64,000 nt of DNA from Chrysophaeum taylorii. Taxonomy: Eukaryota > Sar > Pelagophyceae > Pelagomonadales > Pelagomonadaceae. A program made the position numbers and the translations under genes. The notes below the pieces were generated by a model. The model was not told the origin of the DNA. It worked only from the letters and a program-made list of their open reading frames with translations, and made no database searches. Each line of letters opens with the position of its first letter. Within the stretch, counting starts at the first letter, position 1. Positions 45,359-55,867 of the stretch are shown here, piece after piece. Where the stretch lies: the NCBI GenBank assembly GCA_029834535.1, contig JAQMWT010000315.1, forward strand, positions 1-64,000. Direction: 5' to 3'.

Positions 45359-45734
45359 GAGGGTGCCCTCGCCGTCATCGACGCCCGCCGAGTGCAGGAT
45401 GATCTGTCTCCTTGATCGTGAGGGTTTTCTTGCTCAATCATATTGCCGAAAATTATCTCCAAACGATCATCCCCGCTTCCGCGGCGTTGGAGATGGTGTG
45501 TGATCGAATATCCCAGGCCCACGTAGGCACAGAATCTCTGAAGAATGCGAGCACAGAGCCTTGTCGGCTGTCTTCGTCAGAGCCTTGCGCTTTGAGGTGA
45601 CACAGCGAATGAATGGCCGGGATGACGCTGCGCCTTTGAACGCCGACTGGTGCGGCTCGAGGTGTTTTCCTCGGCGTCGGGGTAGCGTTGCGACATCGTC
45701 GCCGTGTTGAGCACTTTTGTGTTTAGTGTCTTCA

Positions 45735-48700
45735 CAAGTGCAGGCCAGTAAGTTCACCTACTCCCAATCTCTAACCCCAGTAAGTTCACCTAATCCCAGT
45801 AAGTACACCTGGCCAGTAAGTTCACCTAGTCCAAATTTCTAACCTCAGTAAGTTCGGCGTAGACCCACTCGTGCTCACACCCACTCTCCTTCGAGCTCGT
45901 CGCTCTCACCTCCGCCAATCTAAGCTGCTTCGATCCGTACACGCCGCTAATCTTTGAGTTTACTCTAAAAACCCCAGTAAGTTCACCTGGTCTCAGTAAG
46001 TTCACCTGGTCTCAGTAAGTTCACCTGGTCACTATATTCACCTAGTCCTAGTCTCAAACCCCAGTAAGTTCACCTGGTCCCAGTAAGTTCACTTATAGTG
46101 CGCGTGTAGACGCCGGGAGGGGGCTTATCGGTATTGCGCAGCACGTGTGGGGTAGGGTGGAGTCGTCGACTCAGAAGAGCATATCCCCGGGGTTGCCGAT
46201 CGACAGAGAGCCACGTAGAGCTGGACGTGACAGAAGACGGGCTTGGGCGAGAGGACGCCGACCTCGCGGGGCGTCTGGCCCTGGCTCTTGGTGATCGTTT
46301 GGCGTCGGCGGGACTTAAGGGATACAGGTTGGAGGAGCCTCGGTGACACGACACGATCGATCATGTATCTGGTACCGTTGCAGTGGCCGTGCGACGGGTC
46401 GAGGTTGCGAAGACCTTAAGCTCGCGCTCAAAGTCAGCATGCCGTTGGTTGTCAGGGAGTTCAAAACTCGACTCTTGAGAGCGAGGCGTCGTCTTCCGAC
46501 CCAACCTAGTCGGCCGAAAAGAACTCCGACGCCTCGTCTCCGGGAAAAAAAGGCCGCGGTCATGCGCGCGTTGTCAGCATCGACAACATCGTTTCGACGG
46601 GGCGTGAGAATGGCGCGCTGAAAGAGCCGCCGCGGGTCGTGGAAATAGTCTGCGAGGTCGCCGTAGACGGCTTGGAGGATCACTGTCTGGCTCGCGTGCC
46701 TACCTGATCCTTACTCTCGCGCCTACCTGATCCTTACCCTAAATCGAGGGACAAACAGACAAACAAACAAACAAACAAACACAAGTGCAGGCCAGTAAGT
46801 TCACATATCTCTAACCCCAGTAAGTTCACCTCGTCCCAGTAAGCTCACCTAGTCCCAATCTCTAACCCCAGTAAGTTCGGCGTAAGCCCACTCGTGCTCA
46901 CACGCTCACACCCCTCACCCCACTCTCCTTCGAGCTCGTCGCTCTCACCTCCGCCAATCTATGCTGCTTTAATCCGTACACGCCGCTAGCCTTTGCGTTC
47001 ACTCTAAAAACCCCAGTAAGTTCACTTGGTCTCAGTAAATTCACCTGGTCACTATATTCACCTATCCCAATCTCAAACCCCAGTAAGTTCACCTGGTCCC
47101 AGTATGTTCACCTACAGTGCGCGTGTAGACGCCAGGAGGGGGCTTATCGGTATTGCGGAGCACGTGTGAGGTAGGGTGGAGTCGTCGACTCAGAAGAGCA
47201 TATTCTCGGGGTTGCCGATCGACAGAGAGCCACGTAGAGCTGGACGTGACAGAAGACGGGCTTGTGGGCAAGAGGACGCCGACCTCGCGGGGCGTCTGGC
47301 CCTGGCTCTTGGTGATCGTTTGGCGTCGGCGGGCCTTACGGGATACAGGTTGGAGGAGCCTCGGCGACACGACACGATCGATCATGTATCTGGTACCGTT
47401 GCAGTGGCCGTGCGACGGGTCGAGGTCGCGAAGACTTTAAGCTCGCGATCAAAGTCAGCATGCCGTTGGTTGTCAGGGAGTTGAAAACTCTACTGTAAAG
47501 AGCGAGGCGTCGTCTTCCGACCCAACCTAGTCTCCCCAAAAACAACTCCGACGCCTCGTCTCCGGGAAAAAAAGGCCGCGGTCATGCGCGCGTTGTCCGC
47601 ATCGACAACATCGTTTCGACGGGGCGTGAGAATGGCGCGCTGAAAGAGCCGCCGCGGGTCGTGGAAATAGTCTGCGAGGTCGCCGTAGACGGCTTGGAGG
47701 ATCACTGTCTGGCTCTCGCGCCTACCTGATCCTTACTCTCGCGCCTACCTGATCCTTACCCTAAATCGAGGGACAAACAGACAGACAAACAAACAGACAG
47801 ACAAACATCTGTCGATTAGTAGTTAGGAAACACAAGTGCAGGCCAGTAAGTTCACCTAGTCCCAATCTCTAACCCCAGTAAGTTCACCTGGTCCCAGTAA
47901 GTTCACCTGGTCAGTAAGTTCACCTAGCTCTAACCAACTCCTTTGAGCTCGTCGCTCTCGCCTCCGCCAACCTAAGCTGCTTTGGTCCGCACGCGCCGCC
48001 AACCTTTGAGTTTACTCTAAAAACCCTTTACTCTGAAAACCCCAGTATGTTCACCTGGTCCCAGTTTCACCTGGTCACTCAGTCCACCTAGTCCCAATCT
48101 CTAACCCCAGTAAGTTCACGTGGTTCCAGTAAGTTCACCTATAGTGCGCGTGTAGACGCCGGGAGGGGGCTTATCGGCATTGCGCAGCACGTGTGGGGTA
48201 GGGTGGAGTCGTCGACGCAGATGAGTATATCCTCGGGGATGCCGATCGACAGAGAGCCACGTAGAGCTGGACGTGGCAGAAGACGGGCTTGGGAAAGAGG
48301 ACGCCGACCTCGCGGGGCGTCTGGCCCTGGCTCTTGTTGATCGTTTGGCGTAGGCGGGCCTTAAGCGATACAGGTTGGAGGAGCCTCGGTGACAACGACA
48401 CGATCGATCATGTATCTGGTACCGTTGCAGTGGCCGTGCGACGGGTCGAGGTTGCGAAGACATTAAGCTCGCGATCAAAGTCAGCATGCCGTTGGTTGTC
48501 AGGGAGTCGAAAACTCGACTGTAAAGAGCGAGGCGTCGTCTTCCGACCCAACCTAGTCGGCCGAAAAGAACTCCGACGCCTCGTCTCCGGGAAAAAAAGG
48601 CCGCGGTCATGCGCGCGTTGTCAGCATCGACAACATCGTTTCGACGGGGCGTGAGAATGTCGCGCTGAAAGAGCCGCCGCGGGTCGTGGAAATAGTCTGC

Positions 48701-48796
48701 GAGGTCGCCGTAGACGGTTTGGAGGATCACTGTCTGGCTCTCGCGTCTACCTGATCCTTACTCTCGCGCCTACCTGATCCTTACCCTAAATCGAGG

Positions 48797-48832
<36 letters not shown>

Positions 48833-48866
48833 AACAGACAAACATCTGTCGATTAGTAGTTAGGAC
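45735..48866 (-). mobile_element. Tandem array of Helitron-derived units (array 2, three units)
   Basis: Three units (about 45737-46780, 46783-47830 and 47837-48866) have the same plan as array 1: GTGCAGGCCAGTAAGTTC border, TAAGTTCACC repeats, minus-strand helicase C-terminal block, CCTACCTGATCC repeats, ACAAACAG microsatellite and TCTGTCGATTAGTAGTTAGG border. The helicase block is again frameshifted in each. The block boundaries are identical between arrays. This suggests amplification of one internally deleted Helitron rather than independent decay of full elements. Confidence 0.75.
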
Positions 48867-49123
48867 TTCGAAAGTCTTCCGCCGCAGAAAAAACTCGTCC
48901 GACGTCAGCCCTCGTCGCAAATTTACTTACCCAAGTTTTCTTCTTCGCTCCTGATATATAATAAGTCTTCCAGACATCCGTAGAACTTGCCCCAATCTGT
49001 TGGGAACCGACCGATTCCGACCACGAATGAATAAATAAACAAATAAAATAAATAAGTAAAAGTCGCGGTCTCCGCATGGCGTCTAAAAAAAAAGTCCCAA
49101 GGTGCTGGTTCCAGTGCCCCTCG

Positions 49124-49151
49124 TGAGGTGAGGTGAGGTGAGGTGAGGTGA
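49124..49151. repeat. (GAGGT)n minisatellite
   Basis: About five GAGGT units lie just downstream of the ammonium transporter's stop codon. The stretch 48867-49177 otherwise holds no gene. Confidence 0.88.
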
Positions 49152-49177
49152 GTGAGTAGCACAAGAACTACTACTAC

Positions 49178-50719
49178 TTAGGAGCGCGGCGAATCATCAG
49201 TGAGGTGCTGGAGCTCGAGGCCGTAGGCCTCGGAGTTTTCGTTGACGCTGGTGGGCGTGGCGAAGGTGGGGACGACCGTGGCTTCTTGGGCACGGTCACC
49301 ACCGTAGACCCTCGGGGGGCCGAACCTCGTGGAAGAGGATGTCCTCGAAGAGGGGTCGGGAAAGTTGACGTCGACGGGAGTGTCCTCGATGGCGATGAGG
49401 TTGAAGGTGTGGAGAATATAGAAAAGAGGGAAAAGGGTGACCGCGAGCCAGGCGACGACGGTGAGGACAAAACAGACTGCGGCGATCGTGGTTCCGCCCG
49501 TTCCACCGTAAAATAAACCCTTGCATCGACGAGCTCTGTCGCCGCCGATGGCGAGGTCGTAGTAGAAATCGGTCGCGAAGAGGCTCGCCCCGATGACCCC
49601 CCAGGCACCGCAGGCGCCGTGTACGGGAAAGGCGTCGACGACGTCGTCGATCTTGAGGTGGACCAGGAGTCTGGAGGAGCCGTAGTAAACGAAAGATCCG
49701 ACGAGGCCGATGACGGCCGCCCCCCAGTGAGAGACGACCGCGCAGCCCGCGGTTATGGAGACGAGTCCCGCGAGAATGCCGTTGAGGGGAAAGGAGACGT
49801 CGACGAGGCTCGCATCCCTGACCGGATCGCGGCGGCCGAGGTAGTAGTGGAGGTTGGAGAGGGCGGTAGTCGCGAGGCAGCCGGTCGCCGCGGAGAGCGT
49901 CGTGGTGAACATCGTGTGGGCTGCCAGACCCCCCGCTCCCGTGATGGCGAGGGTCGAAACGCCGTTGAAGGCGTACCAACCAAACCACAGGATGAGGGCC
50001 CCCAGGGTCTGAAAGACCTGGCCTGACTCCCCCGGACCTTCGAACAAGCCTATCTGCTCGTCGGTCTCCGGGAATCGACCCCTCCGTGCCCCGAGGAAAT
50101 TCGTCATGATCAGTGCCGCCAGACCACCGGTCATGTGGACGACCCCCGATCCCGCAAAATCGACGACCCCGCAGCCAGCGAAGAGGCGATTCGATCTCCA
50201 GGCCGAAAAGCGTCCGTCTTCCGACCAAGCGATGTGGACGACCACGGGATATACGAAACCCGAAATGACGACGGCGTATGCGACGTACGCCACGAATTGA
50301 CATCGCCCGGCGACGGCCCCCGAGACGATCGTCGCGGCAACGCCGGCGAAAGCCCACTGGAACAACCAGTTCGCTTGCGAGTACGTTCGTCCCGAAGACC
50401 CGAGCGGTCCGCTGCTCTCGTAAAAAAACCCCGACACCCCGATGACCCCGTTTCCCCCCGTCGACGAAAAGTTATCGGTTCCGTACGCGAACGAATATCC
50501 GGTCGCCCACCACAGCAAGGTCGCGAACGACGCGTCAAACACGTTTTTTAACAGAACGCGGCCGACGACTCCAGAGTGAACGGATCCGGCCTCGAGCATC
50601 GCGAATCCTGCCTGCATGAAGAACACCAGGGCCATCCCGAACAGCAGCCAGAACGCGTCCGCATCCTCGGTGGCGAGGTAGGTGCTGGCGCTCTCGATAT
50701 CATCACCTTCACTCATCAA
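49178..50719 (-). CDS. AMT: Ammonium transporter (AMT/MEP/Rh family)
   Basis: The 513-residue, single-exon protein has about eleven hydrophobic helices. The signature DFAGSGVVHMTGG carries Asp187 and the first pore His (His195). The second twin His is His367 in FPVHGACGAWG, and a NGVSTLAITGAGG helix lies between them. These are the ammonium-conducting residues of AmtB. The last 80 residues form a cytoplasmic tail rich in Ser, Thr and Asp (SSRTSSSTRFG), where regulation by phosphorylation would be expected. It imports ammonium across the plasma membrane. Length and motifs are normal and no breaks are seen. It is transcribed away from the gene at 51230. Confidence 0.95.
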   Translation of the reverse strand: MMSEGDDIESASTYLATEDADAFWLLFGMALVFFMQAGFAMLEAGSVHSGVVGRVLLKNVFDASFATLLWWATGYSFAYGTDNFSSTGGNGVIGVSGFFYESSGPLGSSGRTYSQANWLFQWAFAGVAATIVSGAVAGRCQFVAYVAYAVVISGFVYPVVVHIAWSEDGRFSAWRSNRLFAGCGVVDFAGSGVVHMTGGLAALIMTNFLGARRGRFPETDEQIGLFEGPGESGQVFQTLGALILWFGWYAFNGVSTLAITGAGGLAAHTMFTTTLSAATGCLATTALSNLHYYLGRRDPVRDASLVDVSFPLNGILAGLVSITAGCAVVSHWGAAVIGLVGSFVYYGSSRLLVHLKIDDVVDAFPVHGACGAWGVIGASLFATDFYYDLAIGGDRARRCKGLFYGGTGGTTIAAVCFVLTVVAWLAVTLFPLFYILHTFNLIAIEDTPVDVNFPDPSSRTSSSTRFGPPRVYGGDRAQEATVVPTFATPTSVNENSEAYGLELQHLTDDSPRS

Positions 50720-51229
50720 TCCTCCTCACTTCGAGGATTTGCCTGTTGCTTTTTCGCCACTTTACGGGCGGGCGGGCGGGTACTCACTTTTTTTTTTGTG
50801 TACTATTATTATGGATTTTGGAGGAGGGGGGCATCCTATATCATCATGCAGGGGACCACCACCGGATGACGTCCGGATTCATTTCCGACGAGCGAGCCAG
50901 CAAAAACAAACACTGCGTGCCCAAGAATATATATAGTAAGATTTCCGCCGACGAGACTACGATCTCGATCCCCGCCGCCGCCGCCGCGAAGATAAAAAAG
51001 CCACAACAAAAAAAACGACGACAAGAAGAAGAAGAGGAGTGAGTATGTATGGGGCTTGCTTGCGGCTTGTGAATGCGCGTGCCCATCTCAGAGGAGTAAA
51101 TAAATATAAAGGCCTTTAAAACAAAACGGTGACGAAGGGTGGTGCATTTTTATTGGGGCAGATGGTCTGTGTCGTCATCGGTATATTAAAGTTAGTGCAA
51201 AAAAATCATCTCATCCTCAACAATAAATA
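50720..51229. promoter_or_regulatory. Divergent intergenic region between AMT and the gene at 51230
   Basis: These 510 bp separate two start codons facing away from each other, so they must hold both promoters. There are TATATATA-like (50927-50934) and TAAATAAATATAAA (51097-51110) AT-rich sites, a GCCGCC run and several A-rich tracts. No specific operator is recognised. Confidence 0.5.
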
Positions 51230-52567
51230 ATGCGCCGGTCGGCGTCGTCTGGCGGGAGTTCGGTCAACAGCAAGACATGGCGGTTCCGGCACTCGTCGTA
51301 CGCCGCGTACGCGAACCCCGCATCCCTCGAGGAGGAGGGGTCCTTCGTCCACGTGTACGGCGGTTTCGAGACATTTCTGAGAATCAGGGCACATCTCGAT
51401 GACGCCAAAGATATCGAGGGCGAAGCCCATGTTTCGAGCTGGAAGGTCAAGGCATGCCCCCCCCCAAAGTTCAAGATCGTGCAGCGGGGTTCGCTCTCGC
51501 GCGCCTTGATGGCCGCGCGGCGCGCCGTCGCACCAGATCAGAAGATTTACGTCACTCACGTCAGCCTCCACGACCGCTGCGCGACCGTCGCGATCGCCGA
51601 AGCGTTGGGACGGTGTCTGGTGGTGGCCGTGTCGGCGACGCCCCTCGCCCACGGTAACCGCGGAATGGCCGTCCCGAATTACGTGCAACACGCGATACTC
51701 ATCAAGGACGACTGGCTCGGCGAGGCGGTCTCGTCGGTCTTCAAGCCGAATTGCGACGCGCTCCTGACGCGATTCCGGACCTACTACAGAACCCCCCGCA
51801 GGCCCGCGAACGACGAGGTCCGCGTCCCTTCGATGGTCATGGACGCGAGGATCGAGGAGGCGGTGGTTAACGGATACCGCCTAGACCCCGACGACACGAC
51901 GCGCGAGGCCATAGACTCGCAGCGCCACGCTCTTATCCACTGCTTTAAGAAATTTCTGTGCGGGGTCGTCACGGTCGCGATGGCGGGGGACATGATCACG
52001 ATCAGGGTCGACCCCGTCGAGCCCCGGCGTCTCGGCTCCTTCGCTGGAGGCGCTGTTACCACCGCCGACGCGAGGGTCAGACGCGTCGTCAAGAGCTACG
52101 ACGAGGAGGTTTTCGAGCAGGGCGAGCACATCGCGCGCTGGCTCACGCTCTTCGTCGCCAATTGCGCGCCCAAAAGCGACGACGCCTACGTCCCCGCGAC
52201 CGATCCCCTCTGGGAGAGCGTCATGACCTCTATCGGCCACGCCCCCTCCGCGCTTCTTTTCCTCGTCGCCTGCGACGTACTCCCTAACCTCGTCGCCGAT
52301 CCACCCGCCCGCACCGTCCTCCCCGTTCGCCTCATCCTCGACGATGCCGATCAGATCCAGGACCTGATCGCGACCGACGAAGACACCCTCGAGGCCTGCG
52401 GTCTCGACCCCGACGCCCACCTCCGCCGCATCGCGCTCAACGACGACGCAAACACCATCCGTCCCTGCTGCGTCACGCCGGGCACCTCGGCCTACGGCGT
52501 GATGCGTGGCGTCAACATCATGCGCCTCGACTCCGACCGCCCGGACAACTTCCTCAACGTGGCCTAG
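51230..52567 (+). CDS. Unrecognised 445-residue protein
   Basis: This long, GC-rich single-exon frame has host-like codon use, so it is a real gene, but no family is recognised. Features: residues 20-70 with WRFRHSSYAAYANP; a mixed alpha/beta region at about 95-150 (KIYVTHVSLHDRCATVAIAEA and a VVAVSATPLAHGNRG loop); charged helices in the middle; an acidic helix-rich C-terminus (LDDADQIQDLIATDEDTLEA). There is no signal peptide and no clear membrane helix, so it is probably soluble. The ATG at 51230 follows stop codons and an AATAAATA stretch. Confidence 0.8.
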   Translation: MRRSASSGGSSVNSKTWRFRHSSYAAYANPASLEEEGSFVHVYGGFETFLRIRAHLDDAKDIEGEAHVSSWKVKACPPPKFKIVQRGSLSRALMAARRAVAPDQKIYVTHVSLHDRCATVAIAEALGRCLVVAVSATPLAHGNRGMAVPNYVQHAILIKDDWLGEAVSSVFKPNCDALLTRFRTYYRTPRRPANDEVRVPSMVMDARIEEAVVNGYRLDPDDTTREAIDSQRHALIHCFKKFLCGVVTVAMAGDMITIRVDPVEPRRLGSFAGGAVTTADARVRRVVKSYDEEVFEQGEHIARWLTLFVANCAPKSDDAYVPATDPLWESVMTSIGHAPSALLFLVACDVLPNLVADPPARTVLPVRLILDDADQIQDLIATDEDTLEACGLDPDAHLRRIALNDDANTIRPCCVTPGTSAYGVMRGVNIMRLDSDRPDNFLNVA

Positions 52568-52578
52568 TACAACCCCCC

Positions 52579-52580
52579 CG

Positions 52581-52620
<40 letters not shown>

Positions 52621-52621
52621 A
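52579..52621. repeat. (ATC)n microsatellite
   Basis: About 14 ATC units lie just after the stop codon of the gene at 51230, in its likely 3' UTR. Confidence 0.92.
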
Positions 52622-52786
52622 GTTTTCCTCCTGCTCCTCTGCTTTTTCGTTTTGTTTTGTTGGCGCGCGAAGTTTAATAATTAATTAAGACTGTACCACA
52701 CACATCCTCCTCTTAGCGTGCACCACACGCACACACCCACCCACCTCTTGAAGGAATGAATGAGGTACTACTTGTTTGGGTCATCA

Positions 52787-52808
52787 TCTAACGGCCGCGG
52801 CCGTTAGA
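52787..52808. promoter_or_regulatory. Perfect 22 bp palindrome
   Basis: The half-site TCTAACGGCCG is followed directly by its reverse complement. It lies about 240 bp upstream of the ATG at 53049 and could be a binding site for a dimeric regulator. No factor is known to me for it. The surrounding stretch 52625-53048 holds no gene. Confidence 0.35.
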
Positions 52809-53048
52809 CCACCACCGTTAGCCGCGTTAGTTCGTTTCTGCGACTTTTCTTTTCTTTGGTATCTTAGCATGCATTATTGAGGTTGGATTCTTGGACCCAA
52901 GGTTGTACCGAGAGGTTCAAGTTCGCTCGGAGGAGAAGGGTCTTGTTCCTGGAATGAGTATAAACAAACACCACTGCCACATACTACTATTAATAACAGA
53001 CTGTTCCGCCTGTCGCCACAGCAGTCAGTTCTTGTCTTATCACTCACG

Positions 53049-53864
53049 ATGTCCTCGTCCTCGTTGTCGGAGGACCGGTCGATGCTCGCGGTCGGGGGGG
53101 TGACGCGCGCGTTCCGCCTCGGGAGACCAATGTGTCTCTTCCGGGTCGAGAACCACGTCCCGTGGCCCGTGGTGTTCGTAGCGAGGGAAGTTCCTCAAGT
53201 AATCAAGCTCAAGAAAACTTTCAGCTTGCTCTCGTTGTTTGTCCCGCAACGCAAAGCGCCCGAACAAAAACTCCAGAAGGTGCGGCTCGGACCGGCGCTG
53301 ATCCGCGACGGCAATGTCACGCCAAGGTGCGGGGAGCTCGTAGTCCCGACGACGAGACCGTTCCGGCTCACGGCGTTCGTGTTCGACGGACGGCCGACGC
53401 GCGTCATCAACAAACACCTCTCGGCGCGCCTCATCAAGAGCTTTGCCTTTCTCCCGAAACACATCATCGACGAGCCCGACGAGGCCCCCTACGACCCACC
53501 ACCACCAAAAGTCGTCGACGACGACGACGACGACGGCGTAACCGAGCCGGTCGAGCGGAGCTCGACTACCAACGAAGTTGTCGTGGCGTGGAACACCAAG
53601 CGCATCGGCGACTGCGTCCAAGCCCTCGCCGACCTCGAACCCCCGAATGCCGAGCCCATCACGGCCGCCGACCAGCTCTGGCCGGGCCGCATCGTCGCCC
53701 TCGAGGTCGGTGGCAAGTGGATATATGCCCGCGTCGACCGCCTCTCAGACTCATCTTGCTCCTTCGTCGTCAAACTCCGTCCTGCCAGAAAATCCCGCAA
53801 GACGAAGGTTTACGACTGCGACTACGAAAGTCGCCTTCGTGTCCAGAAGCAACAACTTCCCTAA
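53049..53864 (+). CDS. Unrecognised 271-residue protein with Tudor/SH3-like C-terminus
   Basis: The first 130 residues are beta-rich (FRLGRPMCLFRVENHVPWPV, VVFVAREVPQVIKLKK, FRLTAFVFDGRPTRVINKHL). They are followed by an acidic linker with seven Asp in a row near residue 160. Residues about 213-245 (LWPGRIVALEVGGKWIYARV) look like a small Tudor/agenet or SH3-like barrel, which in other proteins binds methylated or DNA-associated partners; this is inference from pattern only. The end is Lys/Arg-rich. Host-like GC-rich codon use supports a real gene. Confidence 0.7.
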   Translation: MSSSSLSEDRSMLAVGGVTRAFRLGRPMCLFRVENHVPWPVVFVAREVPQVIKLKKTFSLLSLFVPQRKAPEQKLQKVRLGPALIRDGNVTPRCGELVVPTTRPFRLTAFVFDGRPTRVINKHLSARLIKSFAFLPKHIIDEPDEAPYDPPPPKVVDDDDDDGVTEPVERSSTTNEVVVAWNTKRIGDCVQALADLEPPNAEPITAADQLWPGRIVALEVGGKWIYARVDRLSDSSCSFVVKLRPARKSRKTKVYDCDYESRLRVQKQQLP

Positions 53865-53891
53865 AGAAGATGATGAAGATTACCTTTCTTC

Positions 53892-53944
53892 CTTCCTTCC
53901 TTCGAAGGAAGGAAGTCTTCCTTCCTTCCTTCGAAGGAAGGAAG
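53892..53944. terminator. Twin 24 bp palindromes followed by a T run
   Basis: Two perfect palindromes with half-site CTTCCTTCCTTC (53892-53915 and 53921-53944) lie 28 bp after the stop codon of the gene at 53049 and are followed by a T run. They may form RNA hairpins in the 3' UTR. A simple TTCC-repeat origin is the alternative. Confidence 0.35.
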
Positions 53945-54349
53945 ATTTTTTTTGAGCGCGTTTCACGTAGAAGAGAGAGGAAACCAAACCGACCGACCGG
54001 CTGCGATAGAGGAGACGACCAACTATGTGGAGGCTTAGAAGGCGCGGTGGTACTCGAGTCGTCGCCGCGCTGCGCTTTGCCCGTGGTCCGTCCCGTCCGT
54101 CCACTGGAAGTCGGCCGATCAAAACGCAGGAGTTTACGACGAAAAACGACGACGACGAGGACGAGTTCGTGATAATTATTGTCTCGTAAACTGGACTGGA
54201 GCGGAAAAACACAAAAAACAAGCGGGATGGGATCCATCTTGCTGTCTAGGACGGCATACACTTCAATCCGAGGAGGTGAGGTACTACTCCCTCGGAGATC
54301 CATCTCTTCACCAGGCAACCCAATTTGTTGGTCGCGCACTCGTCAACGC

Positions 54350-55867
54350 TCAGTTTACTCGGGCGGGATAGAGGGCGGTGACGGCGGCTGGATTGGTCCA
54401 GCGGTTGATCGGGCTGCCAGCAGCATCGCCGCGGCCCCAACGCCAGAGCGCGCCTCGGGAGTCGAGGAGCGCGCCGGCCGAGGTCCCCATTACGTAGTCG
54501 TCTCCCCACGAGCCGCAACCTTCGCCGCCGCAGGCGACGCAGGTCACGGAGACGCCGCGAAGACTCGGTATCTCTGCCGGAAGCAAGCTCTGCTGGAAGC
54601 CGCCTCGGATAAAGTAGTTGTGCTGCCGGGGAATTGTTTCGGCCGTTTCGAGCTCCCCGTGCCCGAGGGCGCCCGTGCCCCAGCTCCACACTTTGCCCTC
54701 GTCGGTAAGCGCGAACGACACGTGACGGGCGACGGCGGCTTGAACTATTTTCGTCCCAGCGAGCGCCGCCACCTGGCGGGGTCGCGGTTCGTCCTCGAGG
54801 CCACCGTGTCCGAGGGCACCCATGTCGCCGTTCCCCCAGCTGTAGAGACGACCGTCCGAATCTACGGCGAGCGTGTGTCCGTGCGCGTGACGCGGATGAT
54901 ACGAATACTGCATTCGAGCCGTCGAACAGACTTGAACCATCGACAAACCGTCCAACTCCGGGAAAGCGCGCACGAAGGTCGCGGTCTCCGGTCCATCGAC
55001 CGCGAACTTCCCCGCCGCGAGCAGCTTTCCGTTGGTCGTAATCGCCATCGTCGACCCTCCCGCCACCTCGACGTCCTCGATCTTATCCTCCTTCTTCTTC
55101 AAAGCCGCCAGGGTCGGCACGAGAACTTGGGCGTTGCTCGCCGCGTTGTTGATGAGCTCGGGCGTTAGACCTAACCCTAACTTTCCGTACGTGTTCGTAC
55201 CCCACGTCCACAGTCGCCCGTCGTGCCCGAGAGCCGCCGAGTGCGTCACGCCCGCGAACGCCCTCGCCACTCGCTCTCCGCGGAGCGCCTCGACGCGCCG
55301 CGGCACGCTGCACATCCAGTCTGGCGAGCTCCCGGCGGGGTGGCCCAGATTCCCGCCGCCTCGATGGCAGAGCCCGAAGGAAAACAACGAACCCGAAGCC
55401 GTCACGACCAGCGAGTGGCTCGGCCCGGCGGACACGCACAAAACCCGCTCCGACGCGAGCGCCGAGATCGTCCGCGGTACCACCACGTCGGCGCGGTCGC
55501 CGTGACCGAGTTTCTCGCGCTGGGATAAGCACGACTCCCCGATCCGCATCACGAAGCCCCGCAGCCAGCTCCGGCCGCCCCAGCTTCTCGCTCGAAACCC
55601 CTCGTCGACCACGAGGCCGTGCTCTTCGCTCAGCGACAGCCGAGCCCACGCCGGCGACGTCTCGCGCACGTGCAGCGCAAACAACTCATCCGAGAGCGGC
55701 GTTCCTGGAAACTCTTCGTGCGACAATTTTGTTTTCACGTGTTTCGCGACGGACCCGTCGCACAATGAGCACGACGCGCACATCAACACCCCGAGGTCCT
55801 TCGCCATCAGCATCGGTAGGACGTTCGCCATCACGGCCTCCTCGTGCGCTTCCAGCGCCGAGCTCAT
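54350..55867 (-). CDS. RCC1-repeat beta-propeller protein
   Basis: The start is taken at the Met at 55867 (MSSALEAHEEAV), giving 505 residues. The frame is open up to 55987, but that part is repeat-like and AT-richer. Residues 1-60 are helical and contain VLPMLMAKDLGVLMCASCSL, weakly like an F-box. Then come RCC1 repeats: VSAGPSHSLVVTASGSLFSF, AFAGVTHSAALGHDGRLWTW, HGHTLAVDSDGRLYSWG, AVARHVSFALTDEGKVWSWG and GALLDSRGALWRWG, about six or seven blades. Family members act as exchange factors or protein-binding platforms; an F-box would make it a ubiquitin-ligase adaptor. The exact role is unknown. Confidence 0.85.
   Translation of the reverse strand: MSSALEAHEEAVMANVLPMLMAKDLGVLMCASCSLCDGSVAKHVKTKLSHEEFPGTPLSDELFALHVRETSPAWARLSLSEEHGLVVDEGFRARSWGGRSWLRGFVMRIGESCLSQREKLGHGDRADVVVPRTISALASERVLCVSAGPSHSLVVTASGSLFSFGLCHRGGGNLGHPAGSSPDWMCSVPRRVEALRGERVARAFAGVTHSAALGHDGRLWTWGTNTYGKLGLGLTPELINNAASNAQVLVPTLAALKKKEDKIEDVEVAGGSTMAITTNGKLLAAGKFAVDGPETATFVRAFPELDGLSMVQVCSTARMQYSYHPRHAHGHTLAVDSDGRLYSWGNGDMGALGHGGLEDEPRPRQVAALAGTKIVQAAVARHVSFALTDEGKVWSWGTGALGHGELETAETIPRQHNYFIRGGFQQSLLPAEIPSLRGVSVTCVACGGEGCGSWGDDYVMGTSAGALLDSRGALWRWGRGDAAGSPINRWTNPAAVTALYPARVN

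Noticed and set aside
45019-45522. N-terminal extension of the fucosyltransferase-like frame to 45522
   Set aside because: It contains TTCC-repeat-coded Lys/Glu/Gly/Arg, a 40 bp duplication and no conserved motif, so the Met at 45018 is preferred.
29474-48866. CRISPR-like arrays from the regularly spaced TAAGTTCACC repeats
   Set aside because: The spacers are themselves near-identical and variable in length, the host is eukaryotic, and the blocks belong to Helitron-derived units.
51881-52621. Minus-strand 246-residue frame beginning with a poly-Met run
   Set aside because: It starts inside the (ATC)n microsatellite and is antisense to a better frame at 51230-52567.
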